Assembly: GCA_041743105.1 (NCBI GenBank)
Contig: JBGTNI010000050.1
Span: 1-64,000 of the forward strand
From: QHCE01 sp041743105
GTDB taxonomy: Bacteria > Actinomycetota > Actinomycetes > Mycobacteriales > QHCE01
DNA length: 64,000 nucleotides
Reading direction: 5' to 3'
Shown: positions 17,861 through 26,840 of the stretch, in pieces
How positions within the stretch are numbered: position 1 is the first letter of the stretch
Layout of the letters: the number at the start of each line of letters is the position of its first letter
Notes under the pieces: model-generated
Told to the model about the DNA's origin: nothing
The model's input: the letters and a program-made list of their open reading frames with translations, nothing else
Database searches by the model: none
Translations under genes and position numbers: made by a program

Positions 17861-19635
17861 TTGTCAGTAGTACCGAGCAGACCTTGCCCCAATACCGCAC
17901 CGCGCGTGCGGGTGAGCTTGCAACCAGCGACGTCGGCCGTACCGTCACGCTGGCCGGATGGGTGGCGCGCAGGCGCGATCACGGCGGCATGATCTTCATC
18001 GACCTGCGTGACGCCTCCGGTTATGTCCAAGTAGTGCTCCGCGAGGACTCCACTGCCCACTCGCTGCGAGCCGAGTTCTGCGTACAGGTCACCGGTGAGG
18101 TCACAGCGCGCCCGGCGGGCAACGAGAACCCAGAACTTGCCACCGGCGCCATCGAGCTCATTGCGGGTGAGCTACGCGTGCTCAGCGAGGCTGCGCCGCT
18201 GCCGTTCCCGATCGACGGTCAGAGTGCCGGAGAGGTAGGGGAGGAGGCGAGGCTCAAGCATCGCTACCTGGATCTGCGACGCGCCGGACCAGCGGCGGCG
18301 CTGCGAATGCGTTCGCAGGTCAACAAGGTAGGCCGGGCGGTGCTGGATCGTCACGGCTTCACCGAGATCGAGACCCCCAACCTCACTCGATCGACGCCAG
18401 AAGGTGCCCGAGACTTCATCGTCCCGGTTCGCCTGCAACCGGGACATTGGTACGCCCTGCCACAATCGCCCCAGCTTTTCAAGCAGTTGCTTATGGTGGC
18501 CGGGATGGAGCGGTACTACCAGATCGCCCGGTGCTTTAGGGACGAAGACTTCCGGGCAGACCGGCAGCCTGAGTTCACCCAACTCGACCTGGAGATGAGC
18601 TTCGTCAACCGCGACGAGGTATTGGCCGTGGCAGAAGATGTGATCTGCGCACTGTGGCAAGACATCGCGGGAGTCGCGCTGTCTCGCCCCTTTGTCCGGA
18701 TGCGGCACGCCGAAGCGCTGCGGCGATTTGGTTCCGACAAGCCCGACACACGTTTCGGTCAAGAGCTCACCGACGCTACGTCGTACTTCGCTAACACCAC
18801 CTTCCGGGTTTTCCAGGCTCCGCACGTGGGTGCGGTGGTGATGCCCCAGGGCGCCAGGCAGACCCGCGCCGAACTCGACGGCTGGCAGGAGTGGGCCCGC
18901 GCGCGCGGCGCGAAAGGCCTGGCTTATGTGTTGGTGGACGCCGACGGCGGCCTCAGTGGCCCGGTGGCCAAGAACCTCTCAGAGACCGAACGCGACGGAC
19001 TAGCGGCTCTGGTGGGAGCCGCTCCCGGCGACGCGATCTTCTTCGCCGCCGGCGATCGCCGGGGCGCGCTGGAGCTTTTGGGCGCGGCCCGGCTGGAGAT
19101 CGGTCGGCGCTGCAACCTGATCGACGAGACAACCTGGAACCTGTTGTTCGTGGTGGACTTCCCGATGTTCGCCCCGACCGACGACGGCTGGACCGCCGAA
19201 CACCATCCGTTCACTGCCCCGACGCCGGACTGGGTAGATCGTTTCGACGCCGAGCCCGCACATGCCCTAGCCGATGCCTACGACCTTGTGTGCAACGGGT
19301 CGGAGATCATGAGCGGCTCGGTGCGGATCCATCAGTCGGAGCTGCAGCGACGGGTCTTCGACGTTATCGGGCTAACGAAAGACGAGACCGAGGCCAAGTT
19401 CGGATTTCTGCTCGATGCCTTCGCCTACGGACCACCGCCGCATGCCGGAGCCGCGTTGGGCTGGGACCGCATTGTTGCCCTGTTGGCGGGTGTGGATTCC
19501 ATTCGAGAAGTCATCGCATTTCCGAAGGTGGCCTCCGGTGGCGATCCACTCACGGGCGCGCCCACACAGATCCCCGCCTCGCAGCGCAAAGAAGCGGGCA
19601 TCGACGCCAAGCCGGAGGAAACTGTGGGTCGGTAA
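17857..19635 (+). CDS. aspS: Aspartate-tRNA(Asp/Asn) ligase
   Basis: 592 residues, the bacterial length. The N-terminal OB-fold anticodon-binding domain (about 1-115) has GWVARRRDHGG and FIDLRD. The class II core has KHRYLDLRR, motif 2 YQIARCFRDEDFR and motif 3 G-L-G/A-W-D-R, with a bacterial insertion domain at about 290-420. It charges tRNA-Asp; many actinobacterial enzymes also mischarge tRNA-Asn for GatCAB, but specificity cannot be read here. It starts with GTG inside the hisS stop. Confidence 0.97.
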   Translation: MIVSSTEQTLPQYRTARAGELATSDVGRTVTLAGWVARRRDHGGMIFIDLRDASGYVQVVLREDSTAHSLRAEFCVQVTGEVTARPAGNENPELATGAIELIAGELRVLSEAAPLPFPIDGQSAGEVGEEARLKHRYLDLRRAGPAAALRMRSQVNKVGRAVLDRHGFTEIETPNLTRSTPEGARDFIVPVRLQPGHWYALPQSPQLFKQLLMVAGMERYYQIARCFRDEDFRADRQPEFTQLDLEMSFVNRDEVLAVAEDVICALWQDIAGVALSRPFVRMRHAEALRRFGSDKPDTRFGQELTDATSYFANTTFRVFQAPHVGAVVMPQGARQTRAELDGWQEWARARGAKGLAYVLVDADGGLSGPVAKNLSETERDGLAALVGAAPGDAIFFAAGDRRGALELLGAARLEIGRRCNLIDETTWNLLFVVDFPMFAPTDDGWTAEHHPFTAPTPDWVDRFDAEPAHALADAYDLVCNGSEIMSGSVRIHQSELQRRVFDVIGLTKDETEAKFGFLLDAFAYGPPPHAGAALGWDRIVALLAGVDSIREVIAFPKVASGGDPLTGAPTQIPASQRKEAGIDAKPEETVGR

Positions 19636-19650
19636 ACTTTCGCCAAGTTC

Positions 19651-20046
19651 CTATACGGCGATAATGTCGAGCACCTTGTTTAAGCCTTTAAAATCATCGA
19701 CGTTGCGGGTGAAGAGCGGTACCTCATAGGCAAGGGCGGTAGCTGCGATCAGAGCATCAGCAACGCGCGCGCGCGGTTTCCGATCCGCCTTGCGAATAAG
19801 GGCGTACACGCGGCCGTAAGCGTGGGCGGCACGCGAGTCAAAAGGCACAACGTCGAAGGTTGACTCGCTCCACTGCAAACGCTCTTGACGTATGGCCTGC
19901 TCCACAACATCTCTCGTCGCAAGTGGTCCCGCCGCCAGCTCAGCCAAGGTGATACTGCTGATAACCAGCTCGTCGGCCAGCGTCGAGACATTGACTTTTG
20001 CCGCATCGATGATGACCGAGGTATCGAGCATGCCTTTGGTGGTCAC
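19651..20046 (-). CDS. vapC: VapC-type PIN-domain toxin
   Basis: 131 residues. VapC toxins are Mg-dependent ribonucleases that typically cut tRNA or rRNA loops. The PIN acids are in place: D in LDTSVIID, E in LAELAAG, D in VADALIAATA and D in TRNVDDF. It overlaps the antitoxin stop (ATGA) and is convergent with aspS, 15 bases away. It appears intact. Confidence 0.93.
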   Translation of the reverse strand: MTTKGMLDTSVIIDAAKVNVSTLADELVISSITLAELAAGPLATRDVVEQAIRQERLQWSESTFDVVPFDSRAAHAYGRVYALIRKADRKPRARVADALIAATALAYEVPLFTRNVDDFKGLNKVLDIIAV

Positions 20047-20291
20047 GGTAGCTCCGGATCAAGGTATTCGTCGACGTCTGCACGAAAACGAGCCGCGTCT
20101 ATCCAGGGCGCGGTAGCCGCGTACGCGGCGAAATCGTCGCGGGATGCTGTTTTCTTCTTATGCTCCAGCGGGCGGAGTTCGGCCACTGGAACCTTCCCGC
20201 TAGCGATGATGTACGTTTCGCCGGCAATGACATCACGAAGTATTTTCCCACTGTCATTGCGCAGCTCTCGCTGCGTAATTGTATGCGTCAT
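20043..20291 (-). CDS. vapB: Phd/YefM-type antitoxin (VapB)
   Basis: 82 residues. The N-terminal Phd/YefM DNA-binding fold is recognisable in T-Q-R-E-L-R-N-D-S-G-K-I-L-R and the turn G-E-T-Y-I-I-A-S-G-K-V-P-V-A-E-L. The C-terminus carries helices that would block the VapC active site. It lies directly upstream of the toxin. A leaderless start is likely because a TAAGCT box ends six bases before the ATG. Confidence 0.9.
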   Translation of the reverse strand: MTHTITQRELRNDSGKILRDVIAGETYIIASGKVPVAELRPLEHKKKTASRDDFAAYAATAPWIDAARFRADVDEYLDPELP

Positions 20292-20297
20292 GTCGCA

Positions 20298-20331
20298 AGC
20301 TTAGCATCTCGTGCTACATATTGCTACATAT
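20298..20331 (-). promoter_or_regulatory. vapBC promoter with tandem 10-bp operator repeats
   Basis: On the minus strand, TAAGCT (20298-20303) fits an actinobacterial -10 box, preceded by an extended TGC. TGCTACATAT occurs twice back to back at 20312-20321 and 20322-20331, exactly one helical turn apart and where the -35 region would be. This is a good candidate for the autoregulatory binding site of the antitoxin. Confidence 0.5.
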
Positions 20332-20778
20332 TGTGAAACTGTCGGCATCGACGTTGGGCCGGATCGATATCGGAGGGTTGAGTGCGGCGTGAAATTCGTT
20401 GAACAACTGATGCGACCAGCATGCGATGAGAGGTTGCAGTAGGTACAACTGGCGCCTATGGCGATACACGAGCAGAAGCGACCATGGCCCTGCCCCTAGC
20501 TTTGGAGTGCCGTCTGCCCCGCCTTTTGGTGCCCGCGGTGCATTACTTGGGCTGGTCCGAGCCACGTAGCTGCATCCACCGCAGAAAGGCCCCGGTTGCG
20601 TCGTCCCGACCTAGCAAGAACACCTAGTGAGAGAGCTGAGGCTGAGAAGGCCATAGGTCGCGCTCTGAGCAACGCTACGCGTGAGCTACGTAGCGGCATT
20701 GCACGACCCGGGCGGGCGAGGTGGGCTAGGATAAGCATCAGCCGCCCGAGCACGGCAGGCTGGAGCTACGGGAGATCC
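20332..20778. other. Gap with no supported gene
   Basis: About 450 bases between the vapBC promoter and the DUF4190-like gene. Open frames exist on both strands (for example 20314-20565 minus) but show no recognisable domain, start signal or conserved neighbourhood. The part from 20596 is in frame with the downstream gene but reads as basic low-complexity sequence. Confidence 0.4.
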
Positions 20779-21123
20779 ATGAGCTATGACCAACCGCCGG
20801 GAGCATCGCCTTATGCGAGTCCGCAATATCCGACCGCAGCCGCATATCCGAGCTACGGTTCGCAGTATTACCCGCCTCCGCCGCCACCGCTCAATGGATG
20901 CGCGCTCGGCTCGCTCATAACCTCCATTACGAGCTTGGTGTCGTGCATGGGTTTGATTAGCCCGGTGGGTATCGTCCTGGGCCATATCGCCCATAGGCAG
21001 ATAAGAGAGCGCAATGAAACTGGCAAAGGGTTAGCGACGGCAGGAATCGTCGTCGGGTGGGTAGGTACCGCCCTGGTGCTATTGGCTGTCGCGGTCCTGG
21101 TCCCCCTTGAGCTGCTCACCTGA
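20779..21123 (+). CDS. Small two-helix membrane protein, DUF4190-like
   Basis: 114 residues from ATG 20779, preceded by GGGAGATCC. Residues 1-38 are Pro/Tyr/Ser-rich and disordered, followed by two hydrophobic helices (about 42-66 and 86-112) around the conserved loop V-L-G-H-I-A-H-R-Q-I-R-E-R-N-E-T-G-K-G. This is the DUF4190 pattern common in actinobacterial membrane proteins of unknown function. The frame extends upstream to 20596, but that part looks non-coding. A hairpin follows the stop. Confidence 0.82.
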   Translation: MSYDQPPGASPYASPQYPTAAAYPSYGSQYYPPPPPPLNGCALGSLITSITSLVSCMGLISPVGIVLGHIAHRQIRERNETGKGLATAGIVVGWVGTALVLLAVAVLVPLELLT

Positions 21124-21130
21124 AAGGAGG

Positions 21131-21180
21131 TTCAGGGAAAACGTTGCTAAATTACCCTCCTGAACGGCGTTTTCCCTGAA
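21131..21180. terminator. 13-bp inverted repeat after the DUF4190-like gene
   Basis: TTCAGGGAAAACG (21131-21143) and CGTTTTCCCTGAA (21168-21180) are perfectly complementary, with a 24-base loop. It lies eight bases after a stop codon and directly before the decayed gene remnants on the other strand, so it may be a bidirectional terminator. No T-run follows, so it could instead be an insertion scar. Confidence 0.5.
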
Positions 21181-21189
21181 AATGTCCTG

Positions 21190-21577
21190 AGCCCTGAGAT
21201 CGGGTTAGAACCAGAGTTGGTAGTTTGCGGAACGTGGCCGCACGGGTAGGTGCGGAGTCCCGTGTTGGCTATCGTCCAGGCAACTGCCAACACCATTCAG
21301 GTAGATCTTCAGATCGAATGTACCGTCGCGCCACTTGTGGACGCGCCACGCTTGAATGCTGAGGCTCCGACAAGGATTCTGTATGTAAGGGGGGTCTGTG
21401 TAGGGCCTTTCGCCTGATTAGTTGCCATTCAGACACTCCCCAGTGTGCCTATTTCGGAAGGCCTGAGTGTTGGAAGCGCTAATTTCAATGGACGCTCCGT
21501 TGTCGGATATCTTCGCCAATTTACGACTGTCAGGTGATGCATGTGCCGACTCGATTGGGAAAACCACGGCAGGAATT
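21190..21577 (-). pseudogene. Decayed copy of the ricin-like lectin gene (copy 1)
   Basis: The minus strand is closely similar to the intact lectin gene at 32432-33010, including the segments S-A-H-A-S-P-D-S-R-K-L, A-F-R-N-R-H-T-G, H-K-W-R-D-G-T and N-Y-Q-L-W-F followed by TAA at the same place. It contains an in-frame stop after C-L-N-G-N and a frameshift in the S-C-L-D-D-S repeat, and the signal peptide is missing. At 21577/21578 the homology switches abruptly to a piece of the giant SGNH gene, marking a deletion joint. Confidence 0.75.
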
Positions 21578-21700
21578 CAGGATCGAGGTTCCGATCTCGT
21601 TGGGGTGGTCCTGCTATTGACGCCACCTTCGAGGAGTACAGCCTCACGCTGTACCACCTCGAAGGTGGACGGATCCCGGCTGCCAGCCGCCGGATGGCAG
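21578..21700 (-). pseudogene. Internal-deletion remnant of the giant SGNH-hydrolase gene
   Basis: Positions 21578-21609 are identical over 32 bases to 28316-28347, which codes for the C-terminal catalytic-His region of the giant protein. Immediately after, 21613-21695 aligns at roughly 80% by eye with 32002-32085, which codes for its N-terminal region. The two pieces are in the same order as in the intact gene but about 3.65 kb closer together. The remnant is therefore the two ends of a former paralogue joined by deletion. Confidence 0.7.
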
Positions 21701-21709
21701 TATCCCTCG

Positions 21710-22255
21710 TCAGCCGACCGAGCTGAACTTCCAACTATTGCTTCCACTCGCCCCGCAGGGATTGACACCGCGGATCGCGGTGAAGTAGAACACCGAGTAG
21801 CCGCCAGTGATGTGCCGATTTATCTCCAGGGTGCCCCATTGGTGTGGGTAGACCGTAAGCCCTGGCAGCGGGAAGTCTCCTCCTGCGTCATGGTGCAAGA
21901 TCCTGCCGAATTCCATGGGCTGCCCGGCGCCGTTATACACCCGGACTCGCCGCACAAAGGACCCTCCCGGGCGCCAATTCCCCTCGAAGTACATGTGGGT
22001 GACCCCCGACGCGGCGCCGGTGCCGCAGTGTCCTTCGTTGATAGCGGCCCACACCTCGGTGAACCCTTCAGAGTTAACCGGTGAATGGTTGGTGTCATAA
22101 AAGCGCAGGCCACCGTTGGGTGGCTCGCTGGCGACGGCAGGTGTAGAACTCCCAACCAGCAGCGCGGCCAAGATTAGTACGGCGACCACGATCGAGTTTT
22201 GGCGGAATTTTCCCAGTTGTCGCGCTGGTTTCTTCTCTTTCATGATTTTCGACAT
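21710..22255 (-). CDS. Small secreted protein, no family recognised
   Basis: 181 residues starting at ATG 22255, with AAGGAGA five bases upstream. A basic N-terminus and a hydrophobic stretch (about 20-38) ending in T-P-A-V-A-S form a clear signal peptide. The mature part (about 140 residues) is rich in Gly, Phe, Trp and Tyr, with three cysteines that could form one disulfide, and looks like a single beta domain. It occupies the place that the lectin gene at 32432-33010 holds in the duplicated segment, and it is likewise divergent from a copy of the kinase promoter region. Confidence 0.75.
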   Translation of the reverse strand: MSKIMKEKKPARQLGKFRQNSIVVAVLILAALLVGSSTPAVASEPPNGGLRFYDTNHSPVNSEGFTEVWAAINEGHCGTGAASGVTHMYFEGNWRPGGSFVRRVRVYNGAGQPMEFGRILHHDAGGDFPLPGLTVYPHQWGTLEINRHITGGYSVFYFTAIRGVNPCGASGSNSWKFSSVG

Positions 22256-22261
22256 TGGATT

Positions 22262-22470
22262 CTCCTTTCAGATTTGAGCCATTTACTCTCACATCACATG
22301 GTGCCAATGGATGGCTGTTAATGCTTCTCCGAAAAGACTCGTTATTGCGTCTACCGGAGGAGAGTCTTTGGCGCGTGCACCTCTATCGGAAGAAAGAGCT
22401 GAAGATCCGCCGCAAGCCAGATACTCGTGTGCGCCTTGACGTATGGTTCTGGCGCGAGAGCCCTCACCAC
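22262..22470. repeat. Diverged duplicate of the sensor-kinase upstream region
   Basis: This stretch aligns with 33085-33290 over about 205 bases (shared runs include GACTCGTTATTGC and CTATCGGAAGAAAGAG). The same frame in both copies gives L-P-(E/D)-E-S-L and Y-R-K-K-E-(L/M)-K-I-R. In the second copy this leads into the sensor kinase; here the frame breaks and no kinase follows. From 22471 to 22621 I see nothing. Confidence 0.7.
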
Positions 22471-22621
22471 GACCCTGGCGGTCAAATTCTTATGGGCCGT
22501 ACGCGGCAATGAACTTACGACAGGACGTCGATAAGCGCCGGTAGATACGACTAGTCCCGCCCATCGATTTTTGGAAGGATGGGTCGTTTCTTGGCCGCCT
22601 TAAGCCTCCGCAGCGGTTACC

Positions 22622-25600
22622 TCAACCGTGATCTCCACTGACCGGAATGTCTGGATCGACGCAGAAGTGAACTGTGGTGGGATTAGTGTCCGCGCCGTCC
22701 GTCGCACTCATATCCCAAGGGTTACCGGCCCGCCCCGAGGTTCTATCACACTCGTTAAACGGGTCATCGCCAGGATGGCGAGGCATATTGCTGAAGGCAT
22801 TAAAGTCACCGGTAAGCAGCGGCTGCGCGGTGTTGCGCGGATGGCCGTCCTGTTCTATGGCCCGGCCGTTGTAGTACAGGTATTGGTTCGGCATCAGACT
22901 TGCCCGCAGGATCTCACTCCCTCGACCGAGGAAGGGTCGGTCACCGTTGAGACATACCCGGAAGTTCAGCTCCTGCCAGATAGGCGGCGCCCCGTTAAAC
23001 AACGAACCTGGTACGACACCTAGCTGGAAAAAGGTCTCATAGATGTCGTTGGCCACCTCCTTGAGCCCCTGCGGGATCTCCGGTCGCGAATTCACCTGTT
23101 GCAGCCAGGCATCAACCCGAGCGCTTACGTATCGGACACCGAGCATGGGCTTGTATCCCATGGAGCCACCCGAGGCGTAGAAGGTCTCGATGCAGTCGGT
23201 ATTGGGCTCCTTGTAAATCACCGGCTTTGCCGCCGCGGGGGTATAGGCACGGCCGGGAAATATGCCGTCTTCGTTCGGCTGGGTGGCGGTGGGCTGGTGA
23301 TTGTGTACATATAGGTCCTCTGTCGTGTAGGACAACAGTGGTGGGACGATGCCGTAATCTCGGTGGACACTGGTGAATGTTTCACGGACGAAGGTGGGCA
23401 TGATCGTGTCAGCGGACCGATGGGTCCCCACCGTGTCGACGCTGCCCTCGACCAGCCGACCGTCCTCGCCCACTACATACGACACCACGACTTTGCTTTT
23501 GATCTTGTACACGTGGTCGTTGGAATCCAGGTTGGGCGGCTTTACAGCTGAGGTCGGCCGGTCCCGCCAGTCGTTGGAGAACAGCATCCACGCTGGAATG
23601 CTCTGACCGAGCGGGTGGTTCACCGGATCGGTACCGGCGGCCACGACTTGGTCCTTCCACCGTCGCATGGCCGCCCGAGTCTGGGGCATCGTGCACGATT
23701 CATGGGGACCCGATATGCACTCACTCTTATCCGCAACGCTGGAGGAACGCTCCAAAGCCCAGTCGTATAACGCTTGTCGACTTGCTAACGGACCGGCCAA
23801 CCAGCTAGTTGGGAACGAGGTGTCCAGGTCGGTGTTCTCGTCGAAATGCGCATAGGCCTCCATGGTCTGCTCGACGTAGCGACCCGGCGCCGGTACGAAA
23901 GCTATCGCGTCCCACGCCACCGTGCCGACACCTTCGGTTTTGTCCAGCGCGGTGACGTTGTCTAAGGCCACCTTGGCGTTGGATCCCAGTTGGTAGACGC
24001 CCAACGACTTCCAATGGTTGTAGTGCTCGTGTTGGTTGATAGTGCGCTGTTTCACCTCGCCGTTCGCGGTGGTGATCCGGTATACGGCAGACTCGGCGCC
24101 GGCGCCGGCCACTGGAATATGCGCTTTGACTATGTATGGACCTGGCGTTAGGGCATTTGGCTGCCAGGTTCCGGTCACGCGGTGCGCAGGGTCGCGCGCC
24201 AATCGATTCCCGGTGAACCAGGTGTGGGCGCCGAAACCAGTGGCCACTTGATGGAAGTCGATGATACCCAACGGCGCGCCGGTCGTATCGTTTCCCACCT
24301 CGTAGCTGAAGGTGCCGGAGTTGGACCAGTTCCGGTTAGGGCAAAAGATGTTCGCGCTCGGGTCGGTCAGGTCGTCCACGATGACGGCGCGCGGGCCTAA
24401 GTCTGAGTCGCATTCCGGCTTCCACGGGTTGTTTCCAGCAGGCTCACTTGCCCCAGGCGGCTGGTTAAACGGTGAGCGCGCGCAATCCAACGAGCAGTTG
24501 GCCACCTCCACCGACTCGTGCCACCAGCATCGGAAGTCGGCACGGGTACAACCCTGGCCCGTTTGAGTCGTGGGATCGCAGGAGTTGGCGGTGGAGCAAA
24601 ACGCGGTACGCGATGGGTATCGCACCGCCGCGCCACCGGCGCTGCCCGGGCCGGGTATAGCGGGCAAGTAAGACGGCTCCCCCCGATAGTTACGGATCGG
24701 TGTCTCCGCCCATCCCAAAATGCGCTCCTGATATGCCCACCAGTTCGGATGTTCGGCATCGGCGTAGCTATCCCGTAGAAACACCGCACGGTTAGGCGGA
24801 TAGTCGGAGTTGCGCGGGTTGTTGGTCCATCCCAAGCCCCAGCGTCCACCGTCATCGGTACACGATGGTCCCGGGGTGCAGCCGGTAGGGTTGCCGAACC
24901 GAGCATCCGGCTGTACTCCGGAGTTGTAGGCCCACAGCGCGAGATACCAGTTCTCTACGTATGCCGGGTTGGAATCATTTAGCCGGATGTTTGCGGCGTA
25001 GAGCTGATTCCACTTCTGAGCCAGAATGTTCGCCCCCGCTTGCACGTTCGCTGCATAATCGATGGCTATCTTGGCTTTACCATTGGGAGAAATGCTGCTG
25101 TCGGTCACTCGCATGCCGGTAGTTACTTGAGCCACCCCATAGCCGCAGTCAGCTTTGGTGTAATCGATTTTGTCCAGCGTCCCGCGTGCTCCGTAATAGT
25201 CACCGATCACCGTATTGCCACCACTACCCGGTAGGGTGCGTCGCGAGGCATGCCGGTAAGCACTTTCCTGCGCCAGCACTCCGTTCATGACCGCCGGTGG
25301 AATATAACCTCCCGCCGGTTGTAGTTTCGGCAGGGAGAAATCGCTGCTTGGTGCGTATGCGGGCAGGCCGGAGGATAGGTAGTTCGACGGGCGAGCATTG
25401 GCGCCTACCAGTAAATTGCGCGGGGCCATCTCCGCCGCCCAAGCGATCTGCTTGTTGGTTGCGCCATAGGCGGTGCGGCGTGGATCATTGCGTGGCACCG
25501 CACATGAGGGCGTAGCGGCTTCGCGCGAGTTGGCCCGTCCGTGCGGGCTGGGCTGTCCCGCCGGGTCTGCCGAACGCGGGGTAGCGGTAACCGCCGGTGT

Positions 25601-26815
25601 ACCTGGAGGGACGGTCGCGTCTCCGGTGAGCAGCTCGCCGCTGCGGGCAGAGAACAGTCGCTTAATGGGGCGGAACGGTTTGGTTGAAGTGTCCTCTGCT
25701 GTCGCGGGAGCTTTTGGCTGGGTGGATTCGGAAGACGAAACCTCAGTGGTACTGCTCCATATGACCTTGCCCTCCGCGCTGACCGCCTCCACCGGCACCT
25801 TGCGTTCGGGACGGTCAGGTAATTGAAGCCGAGGTGCTTTGACTGTGGCGGTATCAGCTTGCGCGCGCGTAAGCCCGACCGTGACGGTGCGCTTTCCGGA
25901 GGCTGACAGCAGTTGGACGTCTTGAACAGGTCCTTCACCCATAGGGCGCAGCCGTGGCTGCCCGGAACGTTCGAGTTCCAACCTGTTCAGGGCCACGCTC
26001 TGGCCTCGCAGCACTAACACCTCCGCCGAGGAACCTGAGGCGGTGAGCGAAAATGGTTCTCCGGCGGTCCTGGCGACCGGCCGCACAGTGGTAGTGCGTC
26101 CGGTACCGGCAACCTCGATCACCTCTGCGCCCCGCAGAGCGAAAAGCCGATTGCCGACTGGGACGGCGTTGGTCAGCTGTCCGACAACTTCGGCTCGGGC
26201 GGTAATCCGTGCTGCGGCCGCGTCAGCACGTAGCAACTCAGTGCGTTCCTGTTCAAAGCCCAAATGCCGTAGCAGAACCACCTCCGAGCCAGCGCCACAG
26301 CGCAAAGAGTGATACTTGAACGCAACTCCGCCGATCAGCGGGCGAACTTGCCCGGAGTCGACCGAGATCACGTAAGCCAGGGCACCGCGATCCAGCCGAT
26401 CGGAGCGGTTCACTGCCCAGCGAGGCAGCACCGAGACAACCACCGATTTGTGGTCCCCGGTGACGCATTGACTGCCTAGCCAGTCGTCGCCATCGTAGCC
26501 GGCTGGTTGCACAGTAGCCAGCGGACGGAACGCGTAGCGCTCCTTCTCCCAGCCAATGGACAGGTGATAGCCATCGCCGTCACCTCGTCCTGTGACTAAA
26601 AAATCCGAGCCCCGCCACCAGTTGGGTTGGACGGTGGCTAAGTCGACACCCTGTTGCGGATCGGCGGCATCGGAGTTGGCTTGGGCGGTTTGCTGGCTTG
26701 CCAGCACGTCGGTGTAACTGGAGTTGCCCTGTGCCGGCAACGGCGTCCACGACAGCAGCGCCAGAGCTAGCAGGCTGAGCGCCAGCTTTCTGAGGGCAAT
26801 GCGCTTGTTCGTCAT
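22622..26815 (-). CDS. Giant secreted transglycosylase-like protein with golvesin-like domain
   Basis: 1,397 residues from ATG 26815 (GGAGGA upstream). A Sec signal peptide (about 1-30, ending P-L-P-A-Q-G) is followed by a beta-strand-rich, propeller-like region (about 60-400). A lysozyme-like transglycosylase domain follows (about 500-640: AQESAYRHAS with the candidate catalytic Glu near 513, GYGVAQVTTGM, WAYNSG). Then comes a golvesin C-terminal-like domain (about 810-975: VIVDDLTDPS to DAIAFVP), and about 420 C-terminal residues I cannot assign. It is a paralogue of the 28262-32209 protein over the first 975 residues but has a different C-terminus. Cell-wall cleavage is the likely role of the SLT domain; its substrate is unknown. 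Confidence 0.85.
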   Translation of the reverse strand: MTNKRIALRKLALSLLALALLSWTPLPAQGNSSYTDVLASQQTAQANSDAADPQQGVDLATVQPNWWRGSDFLVTGRGDGDGYHLSIGWEKERYAFRPLATVQPAGYDGDDWLGSQCVTGDHKSVVVSVLPRWAVNRSDRLDRGALAYVISVDSGQVRPLIGGVAFKYHSLRCGAGSEVVLLRHLGFEQERTELLRADAAAARITARAEVVGQLTNAVPVGNRLFALRGAEVIEVAGTGRTTTVRPVARTAGEPFSLTASGSSAEVLVLRGQSVALNRLELERSGQPRLRPMGEGPVQDVQLLSASGKRTVTVGLTRAQADTATVKAPRLQLPDRPERKVPVEAVSAEGKVIWSSTTEVSSSESTQPKAPATAEDTSTKPFRPIKRLFSARSGELLTGDATVPPGTPAVTATPRSADPAGQPSPHGRANSREAATPSCAVPRNDPRRTAYGATNKQIAWAAEMAPRNLLVGANARPSNYLSSGLPAYAPSSDFSLPKLQPAGGYIPPAVMNGVLAQESAYRHASRRTLPGSGGNTVIGDYYGARGTLDKIDYTKADCGYGVAQVTTGMRVTDSSISPNGKAKIAIDYAANVQAGANILAQKWNQLYAANIRLNDSNPAYVENWYLALWAYNSGVQPDARFGNPTGCTPGPSCTDDGGRWGLGWTNNPRNSDYPPNRAVFLRDSYADAEHPNWWAYQERILGWAETPIRNYRGEPSYLPAIPGPGSAGGAAVRYPSRTAFCSTANSCDPTTQTGQGCTRADFRCWWHESVEVANCSLDCARSPFNQPPGASEPAGNNPWKPECDSDLGPRAVIVDDLTDPSANIFCPNRNWSNSGTFSYEVGNDTTGAPLGIIDFHQVATGFGAHTWFTGNRLARDPAHRVTGTWQPNALTPGPYIVKAHIPVAGAGAESAVYRITTANGEVKQRTINQHEHYNHWKSLGVYQLGSNAKVALDNVTALDKTEGVGTVAWDAIAFVPAPGRYVEQTMEAYAHFDENTDLDTSFPTSWLAGPLASRQALYDWALERSSSVADKSECISGPHESCTMPQTRAAMRRWKDQVVAAGTDPVNHPLGQSIPAWMLFSNDWRDRPTSAVKPPNLDSNDHVYKIKSKVVVSYVVGEDGRLVEGSVDTVGTHRSADTIMPTFVRETFTSVHRDYGIVPPLLSYTTEDLYVHNHQPTATQPNEDGIFPGRAYTPAAAKPVIYKEPNTDCIETFYASGGSMGYKPMLGVRYVSARVDAWLQQVNSRPEIPQGLKEVANDIYETFFQLGVVPGSLFNGAPPIWQELNFRVCLNGDRPFLGRGSEILRASLMPNQYLYYNGRAIEQDGHPRNTAQPLLTGDFNAFSNMPRHPGDDPFNECDRTSGRAGNPWDMSATDGADTNPTTVHFCVDPDIPVSGDHG

Positions 26816-26840
26816 GGTTCCTCCGTATGAACAGGTTGAG

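Noticed and set aside
20314..20565. 83-codon minus-strand open frame upstream of vapB
   Set aside because: It runs through the vapB operator repeats and shows no domain or ribosome-binding site.
15500..21152. Shared 15-mer AAAACGTTGCTAAAT at about 15502 and 21138 as a regulon site
   Set aside because: One or two such coincidences are expected by chance in a window this size, and the second copy lacks the inverted arm.
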